Shown here piece after piece: positions 52,162 to 61,101 of a stretch of 64,000 bases of DNA. Position 1 is the first letter of the stretch; every line of letters begins with the position of its first letter. Source of the DNA: Paracoccaceae bacterium. Lineage in GTDB: Bacteria > Pseudomonadota > Alphaproteobacteria > Rhodobacterales > Rhodobacteraceae. The notes below the pieces were generated by a model that was given only the letters and a program-made list of their open reading frames with translations, made no database searches and was not told the DNA's origin. The stretch is from positions 1 to 64,000 of the forward strand of contig WGNF01000012.1 of NCBI GenBank assembly GCA_016124615.1. Direction: 5' to 3'. Position numbers and translations under genes: made by a program.

Positions 52162-54294
52162 ATGGATGACGCGATCAAAGGTTGGATGGATCTGGCAACC
52201 AAGGAGTTGAAGGGCAAATCGCCTGACAGCCTGACCTGGGACACGCTGGAAGGCATTGCCGTGAAGCCGCTTTACACCGAGGCGGACGTGGTCGGCCTGC
52301 CGCATATGGGCGGCGTGCCGGGCGTCGAGCCGTTCACCCGCGGGGTGCGGGCGACGATGTATGCCGGGCGGCCCTGGACGATCCGCCAATACGCGGGCTT
52401 TTCGACCGCAGAAGCCTCGAACGCCTTCTATCGCAAGGCGCTGGCGGCGGGGCAGCAGGGTGTCTCGGTCGCGTTCGATCTGGCGACGCATCGCGGCTAT
52501 GACAGCGACCATGCGCGGGTGGAGGGCGACGTCGGCAAGGCGGGCGTGGCGATCGATTCGGTCGAGGACATGAAGATCCTGTTCGACGGTATCCCGCTGG
52601 AAAAGGTCTCGGTTTCCATGACGATGAACGGCGCGGTGATTCCGATCCTCGCCAATTTCATCGTGACCGGGGAAGAGCAGGGGGTGGACCGCAAGCTGCT
52701 TTCCGGCACCATCCAGAACGACATCCTGAAAGAGTTCATGGTGCGCAACACCTATGTGTACCCGCCCGAGCCCTCGATGCGGATCATTGCCGACATCATT
52801 GAATACACTTCGGCCGAGATGCCGAAGTTCAACTCGATCTCGATCTCTGGCTACCACATGCAGGAAGCCGGTGCGAACCTGGTGCAGGAACTGGGCTTCA
52901 CGCTGGCCGATGGGCGCGAATACGTGCGCGCGGCGCTGGCGCGCGGGATGGATGTGGACGATTTCGCCGGGCGGCTGAGCTTTTTCTTCGCGATCGGCAT
53001 GAACTTCTTCATGGAGGCGGCAAAGCTGCGCGCCGCGCGGTTGCTGTGGCACCGGATCATGACGGAGTTTGGCGCGAAGAAGCCGGGCAGCCTGATGCTG
53101 CGCACCCATTGCCAGACCTCGGGCGTGTCGTTGCAGGAACAGGACCCCTACAACAACGTCGTGCGCACCGCCTATGAGGCGATGGCGGCGGCACTGGGCG
53201 GCACGCAGTCGCTGCACACCAACGCGCTGGACGAGGCGATCGCGCTGCCAACCGAGTTCAGCGCCCGGATCGCGCGAAATACCCAGTTGATTCTGCAGGA
53301 AGAAACCGGGATCACCCATGTCGTCGATCCGCTGGCGGGGTCGTATTACGTCGAAAGTCTGACGGCGGAACTGGCCGACAAGGCGTGGCATCTGATCGAG
53401 GAAGTCGAGGCGATGGGCGGCATGACCAAGGCCGTCGCCTCTGGCATGCCCAAGCTGCGCATCGAGGAAAGTGCTGCCCGGCGGCAGGCGATGATCGACC
53501 GCGGCGAAGAGGTGATCGTCGGCGTCAACAAGTACCGACTGGCGAAAGAGGATCACCTCGACATCCTCGACATCGACAACGCCGCGGTGCGTGACAACCA
53601 GATCGCCCGGCTGAAGCAGGTGCGCGCCAGCCGTGACTCGGCGGCCTGCGACGCGGCCCTGGCGGAACTGGAGCGGCGCGCACGCGAGGGCGGCAACCTT
53701 CTGGAGGCGGCGATCGCGGCGGCGCGGGCGCGGGCAAGCGTGGGAGAGATTTCGATGGCGATGGAAAAGGTGTTCGGCCGCCACCGCGCCGAGGTGAAGA
53801 CCCTCGCCGGGGTCTATGGTGCCGCCTACGAGGGCGACGCGGGCTTTGCCGCGATCCAGAAGGATGTGGAAGCCTTCGCCGAGGAAGAGGGCCGCCGCCC
53901 GCGGATGCTGGTGGTGAAGATGGGGCAGGACGGCCACGACCGCGGCGCCAAGGTGATCGCCACCGCTTTCGCCGATATCGGCTTCGACGTCGATGTGGGG
54001 CCGTTGTTCCAGACCCCGGAAGAAGCGGCGCAGGACGCCATCGACAACGACGTGCATGTGATCGGCATCTCGTCGCAGGCGGCGGGGCACAAGACGCTGG
54101 CGCCAAAACTGGTTGAGGCGCTGAAGGCGGCCGGGGCGGGCGATATTCTGGTGATCTGCGGCGGCGTCATTCCGCAGCAGGATTACCAGTTTCTCTACGA
54201 CCACGGCGTCAAGGCGATCTTTGGCCCCGGAACGAACATCCCGGCAGCGGCGAAGGACATTCTTGGCCTGATCCGGGCGGCGCGGCCGACCTGA
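52162..54294 (+). CDS. Methylmalonyl-CoA mutase
   Basis: 710 residues, the single-chain form. An N-terminal TIM barrel with substrate segment ([20 protein letters not shown]) and a C-terminal B12 domain (about 575-710) with [11 protein letters not shown], the D-X-H-X2-G cobalt-ligand motif, followed by GISSQAAGH and GGVIPQQDY. It isomerises (R)-methylmalonyl-CoA to succinyl-CoA, joining propionyl-CoA to the citric acid cycle. The epimerase and the MeaB-type chaperone are not in the window. GGAAGGA lies before the ATG. Confidence 0.96.
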   Translation: MDDAIKGWMDLATKELKGKSPDSLTWDTLEGIAVKPLYTEADVVGLPHMGGVPGVEPFTRGVRATMYAGRPWTIRQYAGFSTAEASNAFYRKALAAGQQGVSVAFDLATHRGYDSDHARVEGDVGKAGVAIDSVEDMKILFDGIPLEKVSVSMTMNGAVIPILANFIVTGEEQGVDRKLLSGTIQNDILKEFMVRNTYVYPPEPSMRIIADIIEYTSAEMPKFNSISISGYHMQEAGANLVQELGFTLADGREYVRAALARGMDVDDFAGRLSFFFAIGMNFFMEAAKLRAARLLWHRIMTEFGAKKPGSLMLRTHCQTSGVSLQEQDPYNNVVRTAYEAMAAALGGTQSLHTNALDEAIALPTEFSARIARNTQLILQEETGITHVVDPLAGSYYVESLTAELADKAWHLIEEVEAMGGMTKAVASGMPKLRIEESAARRQAMIDRGEEVIVGVNKYRLAKEDHLDILDIDNAAVRDNQIARLKQVRASRDSAACDAALAELERRAREGGNLLEAAIAAARARASVGEISMAMEKVFGRHRAEVKTLAGVYGAAYEGDAGFAAIQKDVEAFAEEEGRRPRMLVVKMGQDGHDRGAKVIATAFADIGFDVDVGPLFQTPEEAAQDAIDNDVHVIGISSQAAGHKTLAPKLVEALKAAGAGDILVICGGVIPQQDYQFLYDHGVKAIFGPGTNIPAAAKDILGLIRAARPT

Positions 54295-54301
54295 AAGGTT
54301 C

Positions 54302-54344
54302 GAATTTCCGGCGAAAATTCAGATTGATTTTTCGTCGAAAAATC
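54302..54344. repeat. Two tandem 19-bp palindromes between mcm and nhaA
   Basis: GAATTTCCGGCGAAAATTC (54302-54320, imperfect) and GATTTTTCGTCGAAAAATC (54326-54344, a perfect 9+1+9 dyad), start to start 24 bp. Both fit GA-W-TTTTCG-N-CGAAAA-W-TC. The AT-rich island sits between two convergent genes, so it may be a bidirectional terminator or a protein-binding pair. Confidence 0.55.
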
Positions 54345-54360
54345 GTCTTCGTTTGGGGTG

Positions 54361-55542
54361 TTACGTGTTTTTCCCCACTGCGTCGACGGGCCGCGCAAGC
54401 CGCAGCACGACAAAGCCGAGGATCGCTGACACCGCCGATCCGGCCAGAACGCCAAAGCGCACCTCGTTCATGTGCAACGCATCGTCGAAGCTGAGCGAGC
54501 CGATGAACAGCGACATCGTGAAACCGATCCCGGCAAGGCAGGCGAGGCCCCAGATATGGGCCCATCGCGTGCCCGCCGGCATCGGCGCGATGCCGGTTTT
54601 CACCAAGGCCCAGGTCAGGCCAAAGACGCCAAGCTGCTTGCCGATCACAAGGCCTGCCGCGATGCCGATGGGCAGCGCCGAGGCCATGTCGGCCAGCGTC
54701 AGCCCGGCCAGCGACACGCCCGCGTTGGCGAAGGCGAAGATCGGCACGATCAGGAAATAGACGTAATCGGTCAGCCCGTCTTCGACCGCGTGCAGCGGCG
54801 ACTTGCCAAAACGGTCCTTGAGCGGAATGAAGAACGCGGTGATCACGCCCGCGAGCGTGGGATGGATGCCGCTTTCCAGCACGCAGACCCACAGCACCGC
54901 GCCAAGCAGGATCGTCGGCGCGATCCGGTGTGCGCCGACGCGGTGGCGCCACCACATCAGTGCCAGCGGGATCAGCGCCAGCAGCAGGAAATCGGTGTGC
55001 AGTTCCTGCGTGTAGAAGAGCGCGATGATGACGATGGCGCCCATGTCATCGAGGATGGCGAGGGTCAGCAGGAAGATTTTCAGCGACGGCGGCACCCGCT
55101 TGCCCACCAGCGCCAGCACGCCGACGGCAAAGGCGATATCGGTCGCCGCCGGAATCGCCCAGCCCTGTTGCGTCGCCGGATCGGCCCCGTTGAAGGCAAG
55201 GTAGATCAGCGCGGGAACGGCCATGCCGCCAAGCGCGGCCATGCCCGGCAGCACCACGTCGCGCGGGTTGCGCAGCTTGCCCTCGACCATCTCGCGCTTC
55301 AGCTCCAGCCCGATCAGGAAGAAGAACACCGCCATCAACCCGTCGTTGATCCAGAGGATCAGGGGCTTCGACAGCCCGTGCCCCTCGACCATCACCGACA
55401 GCTTTACATCAAGCAGGTGGTTGTACTGCGGGGCCAGCGGCGAGTTCGCCACGATCATCGCCAGCGCGGCGGCGGCCAGAAGCAGGATGCCCCCGGCGGC
55501 GTCGCCGCGCATCAGGCGGCTGAGGGCGGTGAAAAGGCGCAT
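54361..55542 (-). CDS. nhaA: Sodium:proton antiporter NhaA
   Basis: 393 residues, about twelve membrane segments. The ion-binding Asp pair of NhaA is present in LAILDDMGAIVIIALFY, and PAATDIAFAVGVLAL marks the preceding conserved helix. It exchanges Na+ for two H+ at alkaline pH. The start MRLFTALSRLMRGDAAGGILLL matches family starts; the longer frame upstream does not. Convergent with mcm and divergent from the VOC gene. Confidence 0.95.
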   Translation of the reverse strand: MRLFTALSRLMRGDAAGGILLLAAAALAMIVANSPLAPQYNHLLDVKLSVMVEGHGLSKPLILWINDGLMAVFFFLIGLELKREMVEGKLRNPRDVVLPGMAALGGMAVPALIYLAFNGADPATQQGWAIPAATDIAFAVGVLALVGKRVPPSLKIFLLTLAILDDMGAIVIIALFYTQELHTDFLLLALIPLALMWWRHRVGAHRIAPTILLGAVLWVCVLESGIHPTLAGVITAFFIPLKDRFGKSPLHAVEDGLTDYVYFLIVPIFAFANAGVSLAGLTLADMASALPIGIAAGLVIGKQLGVFGLTWALVKTGIAPMPAGTRWAHIWGLACLAGIGFTMSLFIGSLSFDDALHMNEVRFGVLAGSAVSAILGFVVLRLARPVDAVGKNT

Positions 55543-55652
55543 GTGACTCCGTCTCCGTCTGGGGCTCTGGTCGAGATAGGCGACGATGCCGGGCTTGTGA
55601 AGGCGCAACCGGGCGATAGGATGCGCGGCAAACCAGCGCCAAGGGAACTCGC

Positions 55653-56264
55653 ATGGAAATTGACCACATCGCGGTAACGTCGACAACGCTGGAGGCGGGG
55701 GCCGAGGCGGTCGAGGCCGCGTTGGGTGTGCGCCTGCAACCGGGCGGGCGGCACGACCTGATGGGCACGCACAACCGGCTGCTGGGGCTGGGCGACGTCT
55801 ATCTGGAGGTGATCGCGGTGGATCCTGCCGCCACCGCGCCGGGGCGGCCGCGCTGGTTCGACATGGACAGTTTCGCGGGGCGGCCAAGGCTGACGAACTG
55901 GATCGCGCGCTGCGACGATCTGGCGGCAGAGGTGGCGGCGGCGCCCGCGGGCGTGGGCGTGCCGGTGGCTTTCACGCGGGGCGACCTTGCATGGCAGATG
56001 GCGGTGCCAATTGATGGGCGGCTGCCGTTCGACGGCTGCTATCCGGCGCTGATCCAATGGGCGGGCGCGGCCCATCCGGTGCAGCGGCTGGAGGATCGGG
56101 GGTGCCGGTTGCAACGGCTGGAAATCGCGCACCCCGAGGCGGCGGCGCTGCGGGCGGCGCTGGCGGGGCGGCTGACCGATCCGCGCGTGGCGATCGTCGC
56201 GGGCGCCACCAAGGCGATGCGGGCCGAGATCGCAACACCGCACGGGCTGCGGGTGCTGGAATGA
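55653..56264 (+). CDS. VOC/glyoxalase-like domain protein
   Basis: 203 residues. The N-terminus MEIDHIAVTSTTLEAGAEAV with metal-ligand-like His5 and the GLGDVYLEVIAVDP segment carrying Glu fit the glyoxalase_3 group of the vicinal oxygen chelate fold. Reaction unknown. Its stop overlaps the start of the GNAT gene (ATGA). Confidence 0.82.
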   Translation: MEIDHIAVTSTTLEAGAEAVEAALGVRLQPGGRHDLMGTHNRLLGLGDVYLEVIAVDPAATAPGRPRWFDMDSFAGRPRLTNWIARCDDLAAEVAAAPAGVGVPVAFTRGDLAWQMAVPIDGRLPFDGCYPALIQWAGAAHPVQRLEDRGCRLQRLEIAHPEAAALRAALAGRLTDPRVAIVAGATKAMRAEIATPHGLRVLE

Positions 56265-56743
56265 TCCGGCCCGCCACCGCCGCCGACTGCGCCGCGATTG
56301 CCGCGATCTGGAACCCGATCATCCGCGATACGGCGATCACCTTCACCGATGTCGAAAAGACCGAGGCGGGGCTGGCGCAGATGCTGGCCGAGAAGGCGGG
56401 CGCGGGGTTTCCTTTCCTCGTCGCCGAGGCGGGCGGGCTGCTGGGCTTTGCCACCTACGGCACCTTTCGCAACGGGCCGGGCTATGCGCGCACGATGGAG
56501 CATACCATTCTGCTGGCCCCCCACGCGAAGGGGCGCGGGGTCGGGCGGGTGCTGATGGCGGCGCTGGAGGATCACGCACGGGCGCGCGGCATCCATACGC
56601 TCTGGGCCGGGGTCAGTGCCGAGAATCCCGCCGCGCGCGCCTTTCACGCCGCCATCGGCTATGCCGAGGTGGCCGTGCTGCCCGAAGTCGGCTGGAAGTT
56701 CGGCCGCTGGCTGGACCTTGTGCTGATGCAGAAAATGCTGTGA
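56261..56743 (+). CDS. GNAT acetyltransferase, phosphinothricin acetyltransferase-like
   Basis: 160 residues. Resembles the Pat/MnaT group: MIRPATAADCAAIAAIWN, a DTAITFTDVEKT segment, acetyl-CoA motif APHAKGRGVGRVLM, and C-terminal GYAEVAVLPEVGWKFGRWLDLVLMQK. Such enzymes acetylate phosphinothricin, methionine sulfone/sulfoximine or other amino-acid analogues. Coupled to the VOC gene by ATGA. Confidence 0.88.
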   Translation: MIRPATAADCAAIAAIWNPIIRDTAITFTDVEKTEAGLAQMLAEKAGAGFPFLVAEAGGLLGFATYGTFRNGPGYARTMEHTILLAPHAKGRGVGRVLMAALEDHARARGIHTLWAGVSAENPAARAFHAAIGYAEVAVLPEVGWKFGRWLDLVLMQKML

Positions 56744-56785
56744 AGACGCGCTGACAGGGGCGGCGGGGCCGTTTATGCTGGCCCC

Positions 56786-57466
56786 ATGTCGATCTGGACC
56801 CGCATCACCGAGGCCTTGGCCGCGCTTGCAAAAGGCGAGGGGCTGGCGGCGTTGTTCGCGGGCAAGGCGGCGCCGGACCGGTCGGTTGCCTTCACCATCG
56901 CGGTGATCGCGCTGGGGGCGAAGATGGCCAAGGCCGACGGGCAGGTGACGCGCGACGAGGTTGCCGCCTTCCGCGAAGTGTTCACCATCCCGCCCGGTGA
57001 AGAGGCGAACGCGGCCCGCGTCTTCAACCTTGCGCGGCAGGACGTGGCGGGGTTCGAGGTTTACGCCCGCCGCATCCGCCGCATGTTCGAAGGCGAGGAA
57101 AAGGTGCTGATCGACCTGCTGGAAGGGCTGTTCCACATCGCCGTGGCGGATGGCGAGTATCATCCGAACGAGGATGCGTTCCTGCAGCAGGTGGCCGAGG
57201 CGCTGGGGCTGGGCGATCGCTGCTTTCGCGCGATGCGGTCGCGCTATGTCACCGATGCGCCGCGCGACCCCTATGACGTGCTGGGCGTGACCGAGGAAAC
57301 CCCGCTGCCCGCGATCCGCGAAGCGTGGAAACAGGCGGTGCGCGACAGCCACCCAGACCGGATGCTGGCGCGCGGCGTGCCCGCCGAGGCGGTGAAACTG
57401 GCTGAACGGCGGCTGATCGCGGTGAACGCTGCCTGGGACGAGATCAGCCGCGCCCGCGCGGCCTGA
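56786..57466 (+). CDS. TerB-DnaJ co-chaperone (DjlA-like)
   Basis: 226 residues. TerB-like helical domain with metal-binding acidic residues (about 30-150: KMAKADGQVTRDEV and HIAVADGEYHPNEDAF), then a J domain (about 163-225, DPYDVLGVTEET) with HPD in SHPDRM. It lacks the N-terminal membrane helix of E. coli DjlA. It would stimulate DnaK, perhaps on tellurite- or stress-related clients; targets unknown. Followed 4 bp later by an EEP gene. Confidence 0.88.
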   Translation: MSIWTRITEALAALAKGEGLAALFAGKAAPDRSVAFTIAVIALGAKMAKADGQVTRDEVAAFREVFTIPPGEEANAARVFNLARQDVAGFEVYARRIRRMFEGEEKVLIDLLEGLFHIAVADGEYHPNEDAFLQQVAEALGLGDRCFRAMRSRYVTDAPRDPYDVLGVTEETPLPAIREAWKQAVRDSHPDRMLARGVPAEAVKLAERRLIAVNAAWDEISRARAA

Positions 57467-57470
57467 GCCG

Positions 57471-58502
57471 ATGCGGATCGCCACCTACAACGTCGAATGG
57501 TTCAACGCGCTCTTCGACCACGACGGGCGCATCCTTGACGATACCGGCCCCTCGGCGCGCTACGGCGTGACGCGGGCGGATCAGTTGGCCGGGCTGGGCA
57601 TCGTCTTCACCGCGATGGACGCCGATGCGGTGATGGTGATCGAGGCGCCCGACCAGAACCGGCGGCGCACGACCGTCGGGCAGTTGGAAGCCTTCGCGGC
57701 AAAGTTCGGGCTGCGCACCCGCAAGGCGGTCAGCGGGTTCCCGAGCGAGACCGAGCAGGAGATCGCGCTGCTTTACGATCCGGACCGGTTGACCGCGGTG
57801 CATGACCCGATGGGCGACCCGGTCAACCGCAAGGGGGCCAGCGAGCCGCCGCGCTTCGACGGGGTTTTCCGGCTGGATCTGGACAATGACGGCAAGCCCG
57901 AGCCGATCACATTTTCCAAGCCACCGCTGGAGCTCAAGGTGACGGCGGCCTCGGGTTTCGCGTTCCGGATGATCGGGGTTCACGCCAAGTCGAAGGCGCC
58001 GCACGGGCAGACCACCCCGGCCGAGGCGACCCGCGTCGGCATCGAGAACCGCCGCAAGCAACTGGCGCAATGCGTCTGGCTCCGGGCGCGGGCAGATGCG
58101 CATCTGGCGGCGGGCGATCCGCTGATCGTGCTGGGTGACTTCAACGACGGCCCCGGCCTTGACGAGTACGAAAAGCTCTTTGGCCGCTCGGGGGTGGAAA
58201 TCATGCTGGGCCTCGACCAGCCGCCCGCCGAGCGGCTGACCGAGCCGCACGCGCTGATGGCGCTGGGGCGGCGGATCGGCGTGGCACCCGCAACGGCGCG
58301 GTTCTACCTGACGGCGCAGAAGCGGTATTTCGCCGCGCTGCTCGACTACATCATGGTCTCGCCTGATCTGGCGGCCCGCGCCCCGGTCTGGCGGGTCTGG
58401 CATCCGTTCGACGATCCGGCCTGTTATGGCACGCCGGAACTGCGCGAGGCGCTGCTGGCGGCGTCGGACCATTTTCCGGTGACGCTCGACATCGCGCTGT
58501 GA
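57471..58502 (+). CDS. Endonuclease/exonuclease/phosphatase-family protein
   Basis: 343 residues. EEP fold: N-terminal RIATYNVEWFNALF with metal-ligand Asn, VIEAPDQN (Glu), VLGDFNDGPGLDE (Asp/Asn), and C-terminal SDHFPV, the Asp-His pair. It hydrolyses phosphodiesters; DNA, RNA or lipid headgroup cannot be told apart. No signal peptide, so cytoplasmic. Likely co-transcribed with the TerB-DnaJ gene. Confidence 0.86.
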   Translation: MRIATYNVEWFNALFDHDGRILDDTGPSARYGVTRADQLAGLGIVFTAMDADAVMVIEAPDQNRRRTTVGQLEAFAAKFGLRTRKAVSGFPSETEQEIALLYDPDRLTAVHDPMGDPVNRKGASEPPRFDGVFRLDLDNDGKPEPITFSKPPLELKVTAASGFAFRMIGVHAKSKAPHGQTTPAEATRVGIENRRKQLAQCVWLRARADAHLAAGDPLIVLGDFNDGPGLDEYEKLFGRSGVEIMLGLDQPPAERLTEPHALMALGRRIGVAPATARFYLTAQKRYFAALLDYIMVSPDLAARAPVWRVWHPFDDPACYGTPELREALLAASDHFPVTLDIAL

Positions 58503-58553
58503 TCCGGGGGCTTTGATTTGGGCGACTCGGGGGCGGCGGTGTAGGATGGCGGC

Positions 58554-58844
58554 ATGAAGACGGTTGCCCTTCTCTGCGCGGTCCTGCTTGGCGCTCTGCC
58601 GGGTTCCGCAAGGGCCGACGACATCGACCGTGGTGCGTCGTTGCTGGATCAGGGGGCGCAGCTTCTGCTGAAGGGGCTGCTGGATCAGGTCACGCCCACG
58701 CTGAAAGATCTTGGTCGCCAGATCGGCGACATGAGCGATTACCGCCTGCCAGAGGTGCTGCCCAACGGCGATATCATCATCCGCCGCAAGGTGCCGCTGG
58801 TGCCGGTTCCGCCCGGCGCGCCGGGCCACGCGATCGACCTTTAG
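58554..58844 (+). CDS. Small secreted protein, conserved hypothetical
   Basis: 96 residues. Signal peptide (about 1-21, ALLCAVLLGALPGSARAD), then a helix-like segment and a C-terminal LPEVLPNGDIIIRRKVPLVP. Relatives in Rhodobacteraceae are often mislabelled AAA+ ATPase, but no nucleotide-binding motif is visible. Convergent with the YdeI-type gene 12 bp downstream. Function unknown. Confidence 0.75.
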   Translation: MKTVALLCAVLLGALPGSARADDIDRGASLLDQGAQLLLKGLLDQVTPTLKDLGRQIGDMSDYRLPEVLPNGDIIIRRKVPLVPVPPGAPGHAIDL

Positions 58845-58856
58845 ACCGGGCCCCCG

Positions 58857-59444
58857 CTACCGGCCGTTCAGGCCGCGCCCGTCCAGAATATCCTGCACGC
58901 ATTTCTCGACTCGCGCCGCGCGGGTTTTCGATTGCTTGGGGGCGGCAAAGTGAAGGGCGTAAGACCGCTGCCGCCCCGGCGTCAGCGCCTCGAAGGCGGC
59001 CTTCAGGCCGGGGTCCTCGTCCAGCCGGTGCTGAAACTCCTCCGCCAGCACGAGGTCATGCCTGGCCTTGAAGTCGATCTTCAGCCCCGCCTTTTCCACC
59101 GCGATGGCGGCGTGAAGGAAGCCTGTCAGCACGGGCGCCATCGCGGCGATCTGCTGAACATCGGTGAACTTGATCCACCGCCCGGCCTGCGAATTCTCGC
59201 CCGCCTTGGCAAGAATGCCGTCGGGGTCATCCAGCAAGGCACCTTTCAGAAAGCCGAGCGCGCAGGACTCCTTCAGCCCGTAGATGATGGCGACGTTATT
59301 GCCTTCGAACGTATAGCAGAGCTTGCCCCACTTCACCGCCTCGGTCAGCCCGCAGGCAAGGCAGATCGCCCGCAGCTTTTGCCGTTCCTCTTGCCACTCG
59401 GCCTTGCGCAAGAGGGCATCGACCCGGGTATCTGGTGGGGTCAT
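58857..59444 (-). CDS. YdeI/OmpD-associated (DUF1801-type) protein
   Basis: 195 residues. An N-terminal DUF1801-like domain (KWGKLCYTFEGNNVAIIYGLKESCALGF) and the C-terminal YdeI segment, which ends in GRQRSYALHFAAPKQSKTRAARVEKC. Cytoplasmic; function unproven, relatives are linked to stress or peptide resistance. The ATG (complement of 59442-59444) has GGAGGATCCGAGG upstream; the frame extends 11 codons further without a better start. Confidence 0.87.
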   Translation of the reverse strand: MTPPDTRVDALLRKAEWQEERQKLRAICLACGLTEAVKWGKLCYTFEGNNVAIIYGLKESCALGFLKGALLDDPDGILAKAGENSQAGRWIKFTDVQQIAAMAPVLTGFLHAAIAVEKAGLKIDFKARHDLVLAEEFQHRLDEDPGLKAAFEALTPGRQRSYALHFAAPKQSKTRAARVEKCVQDILDGRGLNGR

Positions 59445-59502
59445 CCTCGGATCCTCCCTGCCGGCCCCGGCGACCACGGCCAGCGTCAGGCCGTGACGCC
59501 GC

Positions 59503-61050
59503 CTAGGTTTTCGACACCGTGATCTTGGTCGTCACATGCAGCGCCGCCGCGAGCGAGGCAAAGCGGGCGCGCGACACTTCGCCGAACAGGTCAACGCCTT
59601 TGGGGTGCAGGACCAGTTCCAACATGCCCTTGCGCGGATAGTAGTGCAGCAGGCCCGCCTCGGCCGGGTCGGCGATCGAGAACATGGCGCCAAAGCGCAT
59701 CGCCTTGCCCAGCACCTCGGCATCGGCAATCTGCTCTTCGGTCAGCAGTTGCAACAACGGCTCCAGCCGCGATCCGGCGCGGCTGTTCTTGTAGCGGTGC
59801 AGCAGGGCAAGGCCAAGGAACACTCGCCCCGGATGGTCGAGCCCGCCAAGGTTGGCGCGGGTGGCGTTGTCAAAACAGGCCTCGGCCCGGTAGTCGGGGT
59901 GGGCGCGCCAGCTGGTGTCGTGCAACAGGCAGGCGGCCTTGATCAGCCGCAGCCGATCCTCTGGCGTGCCTTTGAACAGCGGCAGCAGGAAGTCGTAAAG
60001 CTTGCGCCCGAACCCCGGCAGCCGGGCGCTGGTGGCCTCGGTGAACCGGCAGGCCTCGATCAGCGGGTCGCGCTGGCGCAGCCGCTGCGGCATGTGTTCA
60101 TAAAGCAACCCCTCGCGGATACCGTAGGAGGAAACGTCGATTTCCTTCGGCCGGAAGGTGCGCACCAACTGGCCCAGCACTTCCGCCGCCAAAGGCACCA
60201 ATTCCATCCGCTCGGCCGAGGTGCCGGTGCGCAGCCGCAGCTCGGTCAGATCGGCGGTGGTGATCCAGTCGACCGTCGCCAGCACCTGTTCCTGCGTCAT
60301 GCGGTATTCGTGCAGCACCGTCAGCGGATAGCCGCGCCGTTCCATATCCAGCCGGGCGATGGCACGCCACGACCCGCCGACGAGGTAAAGTTTGTCGTGC
60401 CGCACGTCGAGATCGGTCTTCAGCTGCTTGACGATCTTGGCGATGTGCTTGCTGCGGTCCTTGGCGCTGCCGGATACCTGTTGCAACCGGAACGGGCCCA
60501 GCGGCGAGGTCAGCCGCCGCCCGATGCGCCCTTCTCCGATCACCGCCAGTTCCATCGACGAACCGCCGATGTCGCAGACGATGCCCTTTGCCTCGGGCCA
60601 GCCCAGCAGCACGCCCTGCGCCGACAGCCGCGCCTCTTCGGCGCCGTCGATCACCCAGAGCTTCAGCCCGGTCTCGCGCGTCACCTGTTCCTGAAACTCG
60701 GGGCCGTCCTTTGCCTCGCGCACCGCGGCGGTGGCGACGGCGGTCAGGGGGGCGATGCCCATCCCCTCGGCCAGCAGCGCGAATCGCTTCAGCGCGGCCA
60801 TTGCCCGCTCGCGGCCCTTGGGGTTCAGCATCCCCGTCGTGTCCAGCCCGGCGCCAAGACCACACAGGATCTTTTCGTTGTAGAAATAGGCCGGGGATCG
60901 GGCCGCGCCGTCGAACACCACAAGGCGCACAGAGTTGGAGCCCACATCCACCACACCGATGCGCGACAGCGCGCGGGCAGAGGGATCCTCGAACAACGGG
61001 CGGCCGAAAGGCCCCCATTCGTCCTGGGCAGGCTCGTCGGAGTCGCTCAT
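59503..61050 (-). CDS. ppx: Exopolyphosphatase / pppGpp phosphohydrolase
   Basis: 515 residues. Ppx/GppA ASKHA fold: DVGSNSVRLVVFDG (phosphate 1 loop), Glu in AAVREAKDG, and DIGGSSMELAVIGEG (phosphate 2), then an HD-like helical C-terminus with LLHDTSWRAHPDY. It degrades polyphosphate and may act on pppGpp. It is 51 bp downstream of ppk, so the make and break enzymes share one transcript. Confidence 0.93.
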   Translation of the reverse strand: MSDSDEPAQDEWGPFGRPLFEDPSARALSRIGVVDVGSNSVRLVVFDGAARSPAYFYNEKILCGLGAGLDTTGMLNPKGRERAMAALKRFALLAEGMGIAPLTAVATAAVREAKDGPEFQEQVTRETGLKLWVIDGAEEARLSAQGVLLGWPEAKGIVCDIGGSSMELAVIGEGRIGRRLTSPLGPFRLQQVSGSAKDRSKHIAKIVKQLKTDLDVRHDKLYLVGGSWRAIARLDMERRGYPLTVLHEYRMTQEQVLATVDWITTADLTELRLRTGTSAERMELVPLAAEVLGQLVRTFRPKEIDVSSYGIREGLLYEHMPQRLRQRDPLIEACRFTEATSARLPGFGRKLYDFLLPLFKGTPEDRLRLIKAACLLHDTSWRAHPDYRAEACFDNATRANLGGLDHPGRVFLGLALLHRYKNSRAGSRLEPLLQLLTEEQIADAEVLGKAMRFGAMFSIADPAEAGLLHYYPRKGMLELVLHPKGVDLFGEVSRARFASLAAALHVTTKITVSKT

Positions 61051-61101
61051 CGGTTGTCCTTCGTCATGGCGCGGGGACTTTGGCGCCCCCGGCCGGGGGC
61101 G

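Noticed and set aside
52111-54204. 697-codon open frame opposite methylmalonyl-CoA mutase
   Set aside because: Shadow of the mutase gene; low-complexity Arg/His-rich product with no recognisable domain.
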